Positions 33,828 to 43,697 of a stretch of 64,000 nt of DNA are shown here, piece after piece (the first letter of the stretch is position 1; each line of letters begins with the position of its first letter). The position numbers and the translations under genes were made by a program. The DNA lies in NCBI GenBank assembly GCA_017457865.1, contig JAFTGN010000052.1:1-64000 (forward strand). Direction: 5' to 3'. Under the pieces are notes generated by a model. It did no database searches. It was not told where the DNA came from and worked only from the letters and a program-made list of their open reading frames with translations. This DNA is from Lachnospiraceae bacterium. Lineage in GTDB: Bacteria; Bacillota; Clostridia; Lachnospirales; Lachnospiraceae.

Positions 33828-34946
33828 ATGGCAAGTTTATCACTTCGTAACGTGAATAAGGTTTATAGCAATGGATTTGTTGCAATTAAGGATTTCAACC
33901 TTGAGATCGCAGATCGTGAGTTTATCATTTTTGTTGGCCCATCCGGATGTGGAAAGTCCACAACCCTGCGTATGATTGCCGGACTGGAAGACATTTCTTC
34001 CGGTGAGTTGTATATTGATGGCAAGCTGGTAAATGATGTAGAGCCAAAGGACAGAGATATTGCAATGGTATTCCAGAACTATGCCCTGTATCCTCACATG
34101 ACAGTTTATGATAACATGGCGTTTGGTCTAAAGTTAAGAAAGGTGCCAAAGGCTGAGATTGATAAGGCTGTCAGAGAAGCTGCTAAGATACTTGATCTGG
34201 AGCATTTGTTAGAGCGTAAGCCAAAGGCTTTGTCCGGTGGTCAGAGACAGCGTGTTGCAATGGGACGTGCAATCGTTCGTAGTCCGAAGGTATTCTTAAT
34301 GGATGAGCCTCTTTCCAACTTGGATGCAAAGTTACGTGTTCAGATGAGAATTGAGATTTCCAAGCTGCATCAGAGATTAAAGGCAACCATTATCTATGTA
34401 ACACATGACCAGACCGAGGCAATGACACTGGGTACCAGAATTGTTGTTATGAAAGATGGTATCGTACAGCAGGTAGATACTCCTCAGAATCTGTATGACA
34501 AGCCAGTGAATAAGTTTGTAGCCGGATTCATTGGTTCTCCTCAGATGAATATGGTTGATGCAACAGTTGTAGAGAAGAACGGTAAGGTTGCAGTAGAGTT
34601 TGCTGGTAACACTATTGTATTGCCAGATTCCAAGGGCAAGCAGTTGAAGGCAAAGGGATATGTTGGTAAGGAAGTCATCATGGGTATTCGTCCTGAGAAC
34701 CTGTCTGATGAGGAAGATAAAGTTGCAAAGGCAACAGCGGATGGTTCTCTGATTCAGGCTACCATTCGTGTATACGAGATGTTAGGTGCTGAGGTTTACC
34801 TGTACTTTGATTTGGGTGACGCAAACTTCACTGCAAGAGTCAATCCAAAGACAACCGCAAGAACAGGTGATACCGTTAAGTTTGCACCAAACGCAGAATT
34901 GGTTCACATTTTCGATAAGGAAACAGAGCTGGCTGTTCTCGACTAA
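33828..34946 (+). CDS. msmK: MsmK/UgpC-type sugar ABC transporter ATPase (orphan)
   Basis: 372 residues. Walker A GPSGCGKST, signature LSGGQRQR, Walker B VFLMDEPLSNLD, switch His in YVTHD, followed by the MOBE/OB-type regulatory domain typical of carbohydrate ATPases. No permease or binding protein is adjacent, so it is probably a shared ATPase energising several sugar importers, as MsmK does in streptococci. AGGAGG lies upstream of the ATG. A terminator follows. Confidence 0.93.
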   Translation: MASLSLRNVNKVYSNGFVAIKDFNLEIADREFIIFVGPSGCGKSTTLRMIAGLEDISSGELYIDGKLVNDVEPKDRDIAMVFQNYALYPHMTVYDNMAFGLKLRKVPKAEIDKAVREAAKILDLEHLLERKPKALSGGQRQRVAMGRAIVRSPKVFLMDEPLSNLDAKLRVQMRIEISKLHQRLKATIIYVTHDQTEAMTLGTRIVVMKDGIVQQVDTPQNLYDKPVNKFVAGFIGSPQMNMVDATVVEKNGKVAVEFAGNTIVLPDSKGKQLKAKGYVGKEVIMGIRPENLSDEEDKVAKATADGSLIQATIRVYEMLGAEVYLYFDLGDANFTARVNPKTTARTGDTVKFAPNAELVHIFDKETELAVLD

Positions 34947-34975
34947 TCAAAATTTATTGGAATTATAAAATTTTT

Positions 34976-35017
34976 GAGGGAAATGTGTGAAAAAACATAT
35001 TTCTCTCTTTTATTTTT
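34976..35017 (+). terminator. Terminator of msmK
   Basis: GAGGGAAATGTG (34976-34987) pairs, with G-U pairs, with CATATTTCTCTC (34996-35007), followed by a T-rich tail. Confidence 0.75.
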
Positions 35018-35109
35018 TGGAAAAATAGATTAAGATAGAGAGTAAAGAACATAGAAAGAAGGCCATCGCCGGAACTTTGTGTCCGGCTCGGCGGAATGGA
35101 GAAGAGAGT

Positions 35110-36198
35110 ATGATATCAAATCAGATTTTGCAGAGTACAATTGATGGCTTGAAGACAATTACCAGAGTGGATTTTTCTGTAAGTGATACCGATGGAAAGG
35201 TTCTTGCAACAACTCTGACGGAGCCGGAGATTCAGGAAGATGTCATTTTGAGTTTTGCCGCTTCACCAGCAGAAAGTCAGGTGATGTCTGGTTATCAGTT
35301 TTTCAAGGTATTTGATGATCACCAGTTAGAATATGTATTGCTGGCAAAAGGTGCCAGTGATGATGTGTATATGGTGGGAAAGATGGCTGCATTCCAGGTG
35401 CAGAATCTTCTGGTTGCATATAAGGAGCGTTTTGATAAGGATAACTTTATCAAAAATCTGTTATTGGATAATTTGTTGTTGGTGGATATTTATAACCGGG
35501 CAAAAAAACTTCATATTGAGATTAACCAGCGCAGAGTGGTATTCATTGTAGAAACACAGCATGAGAAAGATGTGAACGCACTGGAAATCGTCAAGAGCAT
35601 GTTTGCGACCAAGCAGAAAGATTTTATTACAGCAGTAGACGAGAGAAATATTATTATTGTAAAAGAATTGAAGTCTGCTGAAAACTATGAGGATATGGAT
35701 AAGCTGGCAAGTATTCTGGTGGATACATTGACAGCAGAAACTATGACCAAGGTGCATGTGGCATATGGTACTGTTGTCAATGAAATCAAAGAAGTATCCC
35801 GTTCTTACAAGGAAGCAAAAGTAGCTTTGGAAGTAGGAAAGATTTTCTATACAGAAAAGAATGTGGTGGCATATTCTTCTCTGGGAATTGGACGACTGAT
35901 TTACCAGCTGCCGATTCCGTTGTGCCGTATGTACATTAAGGAAATCTTTGACAACCGTTCTCCGGATGATTTTGATGAGGAGACATTGACTACCATCAAT
36001 AAATTCTTCGAGAACAGTCTGAATGTTTCGGAAACATCCAGACAGCTGTATATCCACCGGAATACTCTGGTGTATCGTTTGGATAAGTTACAGAAGAGTA
36101 CAGGTCTGGATCTGAGAGTGTTTGAAGATGCGATTACCTTTAAGATTGCACTGATGGTTGTGAAGTACATGAAGTATATGGAAAAGCAGGAATATTAA
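35110..36198 (+). CDS. CdaR/PucR-type transcriptional regulator
   Basis: 362 residues from ATG 35110 (GGAGAAGAG upstream). The N-terminal region resembles the sugar-diacid sensing domain; a GGDEF-like linker region follows; residues ~300-355 are the HTH_30 domain (ETSRQLYIHRNTLVYRLDKL). This type activates sugar-acid catabolism in E. coli, but here it follows msmK and may control carbohydrate uptake. No target gene is identified in the window. Confidence 0.82.
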   Translation: MISNQILQSTIDGLKTITRVDFSVSDTDGKVLATTLTEPEIQEDVILSFAASPAESQVMSGYQFFKVFDDHQLEYVLLAKGASDDVYMVGKMAAFQVQNLLVAYKERFDKDNFIKNLLLDNLLLVDIYNRAKKLHIEINQRRVVFIVETQHEKDVNALEIVKSMFATKQKDFITAVDERNIIIVKELKSAENYEDMDKLASILVDTLTAETMTKVHVAYGTVVNEIKEVSRSYKEAKVALEVGKIFYTEKNVVAYSSLGIGRLIYQLPIPLCRMYIKEIFDNRSPDDFDEETLTTINKFFENSLNVSETSRQLYIHRNTLVYRLDKLQKSTGLDLRVFEDAITFKIALMVVKYMKYMEKQEY

Positions 36199-36241
36199 GA
36201 GAAAAAGTCTGGACCGTCTGGTTGTTAGGGACAGAAATGAA

Positions 36242-36252
36242 TAGGCAATTGC
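36242..36252 (+). repeat. Possible solo end of the palindromic repeat family
   Basis: TAGGCAATTGC is identical to the first 11 bases of the repeat family end, then diverges but resumes with GAAAC after a few bases. Low confidence, since 11 bases could occur by chance. Confidence 0.2.
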
Positions 36253-36273
36253 TGATAGAAACAAAAGAAAAGG

Positions 36274-36305
36274 GAGCCGATGTGTTTGGGCATCGGCTCT
36301 GTTTT
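36274..36305 (+). terminator. Terminator of the CdaR-like gene
   Basis: GAGCCGATG (36274-36282) and CATCGGCTC (36291-36299) form a 9-bp stem with 8-nt loop, followed by TGTTTT. Confidence 0.8.
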
Positions 36306-36345
36306 GCGTTGTAGCTGGTGATTTGTATGATAACAGGAGGTGCAG

Positions 36346-37611
36346 ATGAAACGTTATCCTGATGGAGAAAGAAAACCGAAAGAGGAGTATGGCTATCGAC
36401 AGGGCATTTTAACAGGCATTTTGCTGACGGTACTGTTGTTTGCTGTTGGTGTGTGTGGAAAGGAAATCTGGAAGCTGTCTCGGGAAAGAACTGTCAGTTG
36501 GCAAACGGCAGCAGTTGAGCAGGTCCAGTCGGAACAAATGGGAGATAAAGTAGAATTATTGCTGCAGGAGATTGATGAAAATTTTCTGTTTGAATATGAT
36601 GAGCAGGAAATGGCAGATGCAGTGTATCATACTATGCTGGATGCTTTGGAAGATCCCTATTCGGAATATTATACAGCAGAGGAATATAGTACCATTCGGG
36701 AAAAAATGAGTGGCAGCTTTTATGGCATTGGAGTGGTGATGCGGCTGAGCGAAGATGAAACCCATGTGGAAGTGGTTTCTCTAGTGGATGGAAGCAGTGC
36801 ACAGGAAGTGGGAATTTTGCCGGGAGACTGGCTGTGCCAGGCAGATGGCACTTCACTGAAAGAGATGTCTTTGAGTGAAATCGTGGCGCTGGTCAGAGGA
36901 AAAGAAGGTACCACTGTGCATATGCAGATATATCGTCCTTCGGAGTATGCCTATTATGAATATGATGTTGAGCGAAGGAAGATAGAGACGGACTCGGTCT
37001 ACAGTGAGATGTTGGAGGATTCTGTGGGCTATATCCAGATTACAGAATTCGATTCCGTTACAGACGAGCAGTTTCAGACTGCATTGGAAAGTTTGATGGA
37101 CCAGGGGATGGAGCATTTGGTCATTGATCTGCGAAACAATTTAGGTGGGACAGTGGACAGTGTGGTCAATATTGCAGATATGCTGCTGCCAGAAGAATTG
37201 ATCACCTATACAGAGACAAAGGATGGCACACGAAAGGAATATCGTTCCGATGCCGATCAGTTGTATCAGGGATCTTTGGCGGTATTGATTAACGGAAACA
37301 GTGCCAGTGCATCAGAAATTCTTGCCGGTGCGGTGCAGGATTCTGATCGTGGCACATTGGTGGGAACAACCAGCTTTGGGAAAGGCATTGTCCAGTCTGT
37401 CCGTATGCTTTCAGATGGAACGGCAGTGAAGCTGACGGTGGCACGTTACTACACGCCAAATGGAACCTGTATTCATGAGATTGGTATTGAACCAGATATT
37501 ACAGTGGAACTGTCTGAGGAAGCAACGGAAGACGGACTGTTGGAACGGGAAGAAGACAATCAGTTAGAGGCAGCCATACAGGCAGTGCTGGAAAAATCAG
37601 ATCAATCATAA
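36346..37611 (+). CDS. ctpA: C-terminal processing protease (S41 family)
   Basis: 421 residues from ATG 36346 (AGGAGG 5 nt upstream). An N-terminal membrane anchor (about 21-38) places the PDZ domain (GIGVVMRLSED, LPGDWLCQADG) and the S41 protease domain outside the cell. The catalytic serine is in NSASASEILAGAVQD and the lysine in TSFGKGIVQ. It cleaves exported proteins at C-terminal sites. A strong terminator follows. Confidence 0.93.
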   Translation: MKRYPDGERKPKEEYGYRQGILTGILLTVLLFAVGVCGKEIWKLSRERTVSWQTAAVEQVQSEQMGDKVELLLQEIDENFLFEYDEQEMADAVYHTMLDALEDPYSEYYTAEEYSTIREKMSGSFYGIGVVMRLSEDETHVEVVSLVDGSSAQEVGILPGDWLCQADGTSLKEMSLSEIVALVRGKEGTTVHMQIYRPSEYAYYEYDVERRKIETDSVYSEMLEDSVGYIQITEFDSVTDEQFQTALESLMDQGMEHLVIDLRNNLGGTVDSVVNIADMLLPEELITYTETKDGTRKEYRSDADQLYQGSLAVLINGNSASASEILAGAVQDSDRGTLVGTTSFGKGIVQSVRMLSDGTAVKLTVARYYTPNGTCIHEIGIEPDITVELSEEATEDGLLEREEDNQLEAAIQAVLEKSDQS

Positions 37612-37643
37612 CCAGAACCATACGGCCCAGTTATGATCAGTAG

Positions 37644-37681
37644 AAGTACAGAACAATCGAATGTTTGTTCTGTACTTTTTT
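37644..37681 (+). terminator. Strong intrinsic terminator of ctpA
   Basis: AAGTACAGAACAA (37644-37656) and its exact complement (37665-37677) form a 13-bp stem with an 8-nt loop, followed by a T-run. Confidence 0.9.
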
Positions 37682-37690
37682 GCGCTTCTA

Positions 37691-37699
37691 TGCTATAAT
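37691..37699 (+). promoter_or_regulatory. Extended -10 element of the uvrB promoter
   Basis: TGCTATAAT, an extended -10 (TGn plus TATAAT at 37694-37699). The -35 position falls in the preceding terminator and is weak, so the extended -10 probably matters. Confidence 0.5.
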
Positions 37700-37756
37700 A
37701 AGGCGAGAACGAAAACTGAGATATATTGAAAAAATGGGATAATAGAAAGGAATCGT

Positions 37757-39742
37757 ATGGATCATTTTGTATTACACTCCGAATATCAGCCCACCGGTGA
37801 CCAGCCACAGGCCATTGCGGATCTGGTGGCAGGTTTTCAGGCAGGCAATCAGTTTCAGACATTGCTTGGTGTAACCGGTTCCGGTAAGACATTTACCATG
37901 GCCAATGTCATACAGGCATTGAATAAACCTACCCTGATCCTGGCACACAATAAAACACTGGCAGGCCAGCTTTACAGCGAGTTTAAAGAGTTTTTTCCGG
38001 AAAATGCAGTGGAGTATTTTGTAAGCTATTATGATTATTACCAGCCGGAAGCCTATGTGCCTTCTACGGATACGTATATTGAGAAGGATTCTGCCATCAA
38101 TGATGAGATTGACAAGCTGCGCCTGTCTGCCACAGCAGCATTGTCAGAGCGGAAAGATGTGATCATCATTGCATCGGTATCTTGTATTTACGGTCTGGGC
38201 AGTCCCGTGGATTATAAGGAAATGATCGTATCTCTGCGTCCCGGTATGGAGCGGGACAGAGATGAAGTGATCCATAAACTGATTGAATTGCAGTATGAGC
38301 GCAATGAGATTGATTTTAAACGTGGTACATTCCGGGTACACGGAGATGTGCTGGAAATCTTCCCGGCTGAATGGGGAGATAAGGCAGTTCGGGTAGAATT
38401 TTTTGGGGATGAGGTAGACCGGATCGCACAGTTTGATCCGTTGACAGGGGAGATTCAGAGTTGGTTGAATCACATTGCCATCTTCCCGGCTTCTCATTAT
38501 GTGGTACCCAAGGAAAAGATTGAGCGTGCCTGCCAGGACATTGAGGCAGAGTTGAAAGAGCAGGTTGCTTATTTTAAGGGAAAAGATAAATTCATCGAAG
38601 CCCAGCGGATTGCAGAACGAACCCATTTTGATGTGGAGATGTTGCGGGAGACAGGCATTTGTTCCGGCATTGAGAATTATTCCAGACATCTTTCCGGCAG
38701 TGCACCGGGTGAACCACCCTGGACGTTGTTGGACTATTTTCCGGATGAGTTTTTATTTATTGTAGATGAGTCTCATATTACGGTACCCCAGGTGCGAGGC
38801 ATGTATGCAGGAGACCGTTCCCGGAAATCTACACTGGTGGAATACGGATTCCGTCTGCCTTCTGCATTGGACAACCGTCCATTGAATTTTGCGGAGTTTG
38901 AAAGTAAGATAGACCAGATGCTATTTGTGTCCGCTACGCCCAATGTATATGAAGAGGAACATGAGATGCTCCGGGCAGAGCAGGTGATTCGTCCCACCGG
39001 TCTGTTGGATCCGGAGATTACAGTCCGGTCGGTGGAAGGACAGATCGATGATCTGATCGGGGAGATTCGAAAGACCACTCATGCAGGCAATAAGGTACTG
39101 GTGACCACACTGACTAAGAAGATGGCAGAAAATCTGACGGATTACCTGCAGAATGCAGGCATTCGGGTCAAGTATCTCCATTCAGATATTGATACATTGG
39201 AACGCGCGGAGATCATTCGCAACATGCGTCTGGATCAGTTTGATGTGCTGGTGGGTATCAATCTGTTGCGGGAAGGTCTGGATATTCCGGAGATTGCACT
39301 GGTGGCGATTCTGGATGCAGACAAAGAGGGATTTCTGCGAAGTGAGACTTCGCTGATTCAGACCGTAGGCCGTGCAGCACGAAATGCAGAGGGCAGGGTC
39401 ATCATGTATGCAGATACCATGACGGATTCCATGGGTCATGCCATTGAGGAGACTGCACGAAGACGAACCATACAGCAGGCTTATAATCAGGAACATGGCA
39501 TTACCCCCCAGACCATCAAAAAGGCAGTCCGTGATCTGATCAGCATCAGCAAGGCGGCCGAGAAAGCCAGTGCCAGGATAGAGAAGGATCCGGAATCTAT
39601 GAGCCGGAAGGAACTGGAAAAACTCATTGCCAAGATCAAGAAGCAGATGCAGCAGGCAGCGGCAGAGTTGAATTTCGAAGCGGCGGCAGAACTGCGTGAC
39701 CAGATGAAGGAATTGATGGGGTATCTGGATGAATTGCGGTGA
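37757..39742 (+). CDS. uvrB: UvrABC excinuclease subunit B
   Basis: 661 residues. Walker A GVTGSGKT (about 39-46), the beta-hairpin [12 protein letters not shown] (about 92-103) that probes DNA damage, helicase motifs (FIVDESH, FVSATP, GRAARN), and a C-terminal UVR motif for UvrC contact ([16 protein letters not shown]). Works with UvrA and UvrC in nucleotide excision repair. uvrA follows after a small HAD gene. Confidence 0.98.
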   Translation: MDHFVLHSEYQPTGDQPQAIADLVAGFQAGNQFQTLLGVTGSGKTFTMANVIQALNKPTLILAHNKTLAGQLYSEFKEFFPENAVEYFVSYYDYYQPEAYVPSTDTYIEKDSAINDEIDKLRLSATAALSERKDVIIIASVSCIYGLGSPVDYKEMIVSLRPGMERDRDEVIHKLIELQYERNEIDFKRGTFRVHGDVLEIFPAEWGDKAVRVEFFGDEVDRIAQFDPLTGEIQSWLNHIAIFPASHYVVPKEKIERACQDIEAELKEQVAYFKGKDKFIEAQRIAERTHFDVEMLRETGICSGIENYSRHLSGSAPGEPPWTLLDYFPDEFLFIVDESHITVPQVRGMYAGDRSRKSTLVEYGFRLPSALDNRPLNFAEFESKIDQMLFVSATPNVYEEEHEMLRAEQVIRPTGLLDPEITVRSVEGQIDDLIGEIRKTTHAGNKVLVTTLTKKMAENLTDYLQNAGIRVKYLHSDIDTLERAEIIRNMRLDQFDVLVGINLLREGLDIPEIALVAILDADKEGFLRSETSLIQTVGRAARNAEGRVIMYADTMTDSMGHAIEETARRRTIQQAYNQEHGITPQTIKKAVRDLISISKAAEKASARIEKDPESMSRKELEKLIAKIKKQMQQAAAELNFEAAAELRDQMKELMGYLDELR

Positions 39743-39784
39743 ATGTAAAAATGGATGCTGCCAATTCGGAAATGAGGATGGATT

Positions 39785-40471
39785 ATGAATAGAAAAGCAA
39801 TATTATTTGATATGGACGGGGTGTTGATCAATACGGAGGTGTATTTGATCCGGTATTGGTGTCAGGCAGCACGGGAGGCTGGATTTCCGGCTACCAGAGC
39901 CCATGGATTACAGATCCGCAGTCTGGCGGGAGAGTATGCGGCGCCATTGTTACAGGAGTGGTTTGGACCGGAGTTTGATTACCAGAAGATTCGCAGCCGG
40001 AGAAAGGAACTGATGAAGGCTCATATTGCAGAACATGGCATTGAGATGAAGCCGGGTGTGGTGGAACTTTTGACCTGGCTACGTGAAAAAGGCATACAGA
40101 CGGCGGTGGTGACAGCCACAGACAGAGAGCGTACCACTGCTTATTTGCAGTCTATCGGCATTTATGATCTGTTTGATCGGATTATTTGTGCCACAGAGGT
40201 GCCTCACGGCAAGCCCCAGCCGGATGTATATTTGCATGCCTGTCGGGAACTGGGACTTTCACCACAGGACTGTCTGGCAGTGGAGGATGCACCCAATGGT
40301 GTGCTGGCGGCTTATCGTGCCGGGGTGCCGGTGGTGATGGTGCCGGATCAGAGTGAGCCGGATGAGAAACTGTCTGGTCTGCTGTATGACCGGGCAGAGA
40401 GTCTTCTGGCACTGAAGGAGAAGTTAGAGGCATGCCAGGGAGTGCCTGTTTCACCTTCAGATGCAGGATGA
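39785..40471 (+). CDS. HAD-superfamily hydrolase (beta-phosphoglucomutase-like)
   Basis: 228 residues. Motif I is FDMDGVLINTE with two catalytic aspartates, motif II VVTATDR and motif IV VEDAPNG. The subfamily includes phosphatases and mutases of small phosphosugars; the substrate is unknown. It lies between uvrB and uvrA, 42 nt after uvrB, and is probably cotranscribed with them. Confidence 0.87.
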   Translation: MNRKAILFDMDGVLINTEVYLIRYWCQAAREAGFPATRAHGLQIRSLAGEYAAPLLQEWFGPEFDYQKIRSRRKELMKAHIAEHGIEMKPGVVELLTWLREKGIQTAVVTATDRERTTAYLQSIGIYDLFDRIICATEVPHGKPQPDVYLHACRELGLSPQDCLAVEDAPNGVLAAYRAGVPVVMVPDQSEPDEKLSGLLYDRAESLLALKEKLEACQGVPVSPSDAG

Positions 40472-40515
40472 CAGATCCTGAATAGTTACTATAAATCATT
40501 ATAAGGAAAAGAAAT

Positions 40516-43356
40516 ATGGAAGAAACCAAATATATTAAAATTCGTGGTGCGTCAGAAAATAATTTAAAGAAAATCGACCTGGAGATTCCAAGAGAGAAGC
40601 TGGTGGTATTTACCGGACTCAGTGGTTCCGGAAAATCTTCGTTAGCGTTCGATACCATTTATGCAGAAGGCCAGAGACGGTACATGGAGTCTTTGTCTTC
40701 TTATGCAAGACAGTTTTTAGGGCAAATGGAAAAGCCGGATGTGGAGAGTATCGAAGGGTTGTCTCCAGCCATTTCCATTGACCAGAAATCCACCAATCGA
40801 AATCCTCGTTCTACTGTAGGGACGGTGACGGAAATTTATGACTATCTCCGTCTGTTGTATGCTCGTGTGGGGGTGGCTCATTGCCCTTCTTGTGGCAGAG
40901 AGATTCACAAACAGACGGTGGATCAGATGGTAGACCAGATCATGAAGCTGCCGGAGCGCACCAAGTTTCAGGTACTGGCACCGGTTGTTCGTGGCAAAAA
41001 AGGGCGTCATGAAAAACTGTTAGATCATGCCAGACGAAGCGGATATGTTCGTGTGCGGATTGACGGCAACCAGTATGAGTTGTCAGAGGAAATCCAGTTG
41101 GATAAAAACATCAAGCACAACATTGAAATCATTGTAGACCGGCTGGTGGTGCGGGAAGGAATCGAGAAACGTCTCACCGATTCTCTGGAAAATGCCCTGT
41201 CTCTTACCGATGGGCTGGTACTCATTGATGTAATTGAGGGAGAACCCATGCTCATGAGCCAGAGTTTTTCCTGTCCGGTCTGCGGCATCAGCATAGAAGA
41301 GATTGAACCGAGGAGTTTTTCTTTCAACAATCCATTTGGCGCCTGCCCGGAATGTTTTGGACTGGGATATAAGATGGAGTTTGATGAGGATTTGATGATT
41401 CCGGATAAGAGTCTCAGTATTGATCAGGGAGCCATTGTGGTGCTGGGGTGGCAGTCCTGTACCGATGAAAGCAGTTATACCCGTGCAGTATTGAATGCAT
41501 TGGCAAAGGAATTCGGCTTTTCCCTAAGTACCCCCTTTGAGGATTATCCAAAGGAAATTCATGACATTCTGATTTATGGGACAGACCGCATGGTAAAGGT
41601 GCACTATAAAGGGCAGCGTGGGGAAGGCGTCTATGATGTGGTATTTGAGGGGCTGATCCGCAATGTGGAACGACGTTATCGGGAAACCAGTGCAGAGTCT
41701 ACCAAGGCGGAATATGAGACATACATGCGGATCACCCCTTGTAAGGTATGCAAAGGACAGCGGTTGAAACAGAGTTCTCTGGCGGTGACAGTGGCGGATT
41801 TGAACATTTATGAAATGACCAGTATGTCCATTAAAAATCTGTATGGGTTTGTCTGCCAAATGCAGCTGACGCCCATGCAGATGTCCATTGGTGCGGAGAT
41901 CTTAAAAGAAGTCAAGGCCAGATTGAAGTTTCTGGTAGATGTGGGATTGGAATATCTATCTTTGGCGAGAGCTACAGGTACTTTATCTGGTGGAGAGGCT
42001 CAGAGAATTCGTTTGGCCACACAGATTGGTTCCGGTCTGGTAGGGGTGGCGTATATTTTGGATGAGCCCAGTATCGGCCTGCACCAGAGAGACAATGACA
42101 AATTGCTTGGCACATTGAAGCATTTACGAGACCTGGGCAACAGTGTGCTGGTGGTGGAACATGATGCGGATACCATGATGGAGGCAGATTGTATTGTGGA
42201 CATCGGACCGGGTGCCGGCGAGCATGGCGGGGAAGTCATTGCGGTGGGCACAGCAGAGGAAATTATGGCATGTGAGAATTCTGTGACCGGTGCCTATTTG
42301 AGCGGACGGCTGGAAATTCAGGTGCCGGAGCAGAGGCGGAAGCCAGCTAACTGGCTGACCGTAAAAGGCGCGGCAGAAAATAATCTGAAACAGATTCAGG
42401 TGCAGTTTCCACTGGGCGTCTTTACCTGTGTGACCGGCGTATCCGGTTCGGGAAAATCTTCTCTGGTGAACCAGATCCTGTACAAATATCTTGCCAAGAA
42501 GCTGAATCGTGCCAGAACCATACCGGGAAGCTTTAAAAGTATTGAAGGTACAGAGCATTTAGATAAGATCATTGCCATTGACCAAAGCCCCATTGGGCGC
42601 ACACCCCGTTCCAATCCGGCTACTTATACCGGTGTATTTGATATGATTCGGGATCTGTTTGCTTCTACTTCGGACGCAAAGGCAAAGGGGTACAGCAAAG
42701 GCCGGTTTAGTTTTAATATCAAAGGGGGCCGCTGTGAAGCGTGCAGTGGAGATGGAATCATTAAAATTGAGATGCATTTCCTGCCGGATGTGTATGTGCC
42801 ATGTGAAGTGTGTCAGGGAAAACGGTATAACAGAGAGACATTGGACGTATTGTATAAGGGAAAGAATATTTACGATGTACTGAATATGACGGTAGAAGAG
42901 GCATTGCAATTCTTCGAGAATCTGCCTTCTATCCGCAGAAAGATTGAGACTTTATATGATGTGGGATTGTCTTATATCCGGCTGGGACAGCCGTCTACCA
43001 CCTTATCCGGCGGGGAAGCCCAGAGAGTGAAGCTGGCCACAGAGTTGAGCCGACGGAGTACAGGCAAGACTATCTATATTCTGGATGAGCCTACCACCGG
43101 TCTGCATTTTGCGGATGTCCATAAGCTGACGGAGATTTTACAGCAGCTGACAGAAGGCGGCAATACGGTAGTGGTCATTGAGCACAATCTGGATGTGATC
43201 AAGACCGCAGACTATATCATCGACATGGGTCCGGAAGGGGGCGAAGGCGGTGGAACGGTAGTGGCTTGCGGTACACCGGAGGAAGTGGCAGAAGTAGAGG
43301 CCTCCTATACCGGACAGTATCTGAAAAAGATTTTGCCCAAATATAAAGTGAAGTAG
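40516..43356 (+). CDS. uvrA: UvrABC excinuclease subunit A
   Basis: 946 residues with two ABC ATPase modules: Walker [13 protein letters not shown] (N-terminal) and [12 protein letters not shown] (C-terminal), LSGGEAQR signatures in both, and zinc-binding cysteine clusters (CPSCGRE, CPVCG with [14 protein letters not shown] with CEVCQGKR). Recognises DNA damage and loads UvrB. The repeat element starts 4 nt after the stop. Confidence 0.98.
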   Translation: MEETKYIKIRGASENNLKKIDLEIPREKLVVFTGLSGSGKSSLAFDTIYAEGQRRYMESLSSYARQFLGQMEKPDVESIEGLSPAISIDQKSTNRNPRSTVGTVTEIYDYLRLLYARVGVAHCPSCGREIHKQTVDQMVDQIMKLPERTKFQVLAPVVRGKKGRHEKLLDHARRSGYVRVRIDGNQYELSEEIQLDKNIKHNIEIIVDRLVVREGIEKRLTDSLENALSLTDGLVLIDVIEGEPMLMSQSFSCPVCGISIEEIEPRSFSFNNPFGACPECFGLGYKMEFDEDLMIPDKSLSIDQGAIVVLGWQSCTDESSYTRAVLNALAKEFGFSLSTPFEDYPKEIHDILIYGTDRMVKVHYKGQRGEGVYDVVFEGLIRNVERRYRETSAESTKAEYETYMRITPCKVCKGQRLKQSSLAVTVADLNIYEMTSMSIKNLYGFVCQMQLTPMQMSIGAEILKEVKARLKFLVDVGLEYLSLARATGTLSGGEAQRIRLATQIGSGLVGVAYILDEPSIGLHQRDNDKLLGTLKHLRDLGNSVLVVEHDADTMMEADCIVDIGPGAGEHGGEVIAVGTAEEIMACENSVTGAYLSGRLEIQVPEQRRKPANWLTVKGAAENNLKQIQVQFPLGVFTCVTGVSGSGKSSLVNQILYKYLAKKLNRARTIPGSFKSIEGTEHLDKIIAIDQSPIGRTPRSNPATYTGVFDMIRDLFASTSDAKAKGYSKGRFSFNIKGGRCEACSGDGIIKIEMHFLPDVYVPCEVCQGKRYNRETLDVLYKGKNIYDVLNMTVEEALQFFENLPSIRRKIETLYDVGLSYIRLGQPSTTLSGGEAQRVKLATELSRRSTGKTIYILDEPTTGLHFADVHKLTEILQQLTEGGNTVVVIEHNLDVIKTADYIIDMGPEGGEGGGTVVACGTPEEVAEVEASYTGQYLKKILPKYKVK

Positions 43357-43360
43357 GTAG

Positions 43361-43451
43361 TAGGCAATTGCGAAACTATGATACTTTCAAATGAAAAAAT
43401 TTGTGATGTGCAGACTGTTTGGGTCTGCTCAAAGAGTTTCGCAATTGCCTA
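43361..43451 (-). repeat. Palindromic repeat element, internally deleted copy C
   Basis: Perfect 17-bp terminal inverted repeats (43361-43377, 43435-43451) identical to copy B. Read on the minus strand, it matches the left arm of copy B (CTCTTTGAGCAGACC..., then CATTTGAAA) and then jumps to copy B's right end (GTATCATAGTTTCGC), so about 120 bp of the middle are deleted. An inner stem GCAGAC/GTCTGC is conserved. It lies 4 nt after the uvrA stop. Confidence 0.88.
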
Positions 43452-43500
43452 TTTGAATGGACAGACCTGAGATGAGGAACAGAGGAATCTGAGAAAAGTA

Positions 43501-43529
43501 TTGATTTTTAAAGTGTATTCTGTCATAAT
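43501..43529 (+). promoter_or_regulatory. Promoter of the rlmI operon
   Basis: TTGATT (43501-43506), 17-nt spacer, CATAAT (43524-43529). Confidence 0.6.
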
Positions 43530-43592
43530 AAATCTGGCAAGCAGACAGGCGGTCTGTCAGGAAGCGCACTGTTTGTAACAGAGAGAACATAT

Positions 43593-43628
43593 CAGACGTA
43601 TCTTCCGGAACAGGGGGGGATACGTCTG
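43593..43628 (+). promoter_or_regulatory. Leader hairpin upstream of rlmI
   Basis: CAGACGTATC (43593-43602) and GATACGTCTG (43619-43628) form a perfect 10-bp stem with a 16-nt loop ending in a G-run, within a leader of about 160 nt. A smaller stem (CAGAC/GTCTG) lies near 43545-43560. Possibly regulatory; no known riboswitch was recognised. Confidence 0.4.
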
Positions 43629-43697
43629 TAGGTGTATAAAGACATGGAAACGTGAGATACTTTGGAACGGAAACAGTTTGGAATGGAGAAGCACAAT

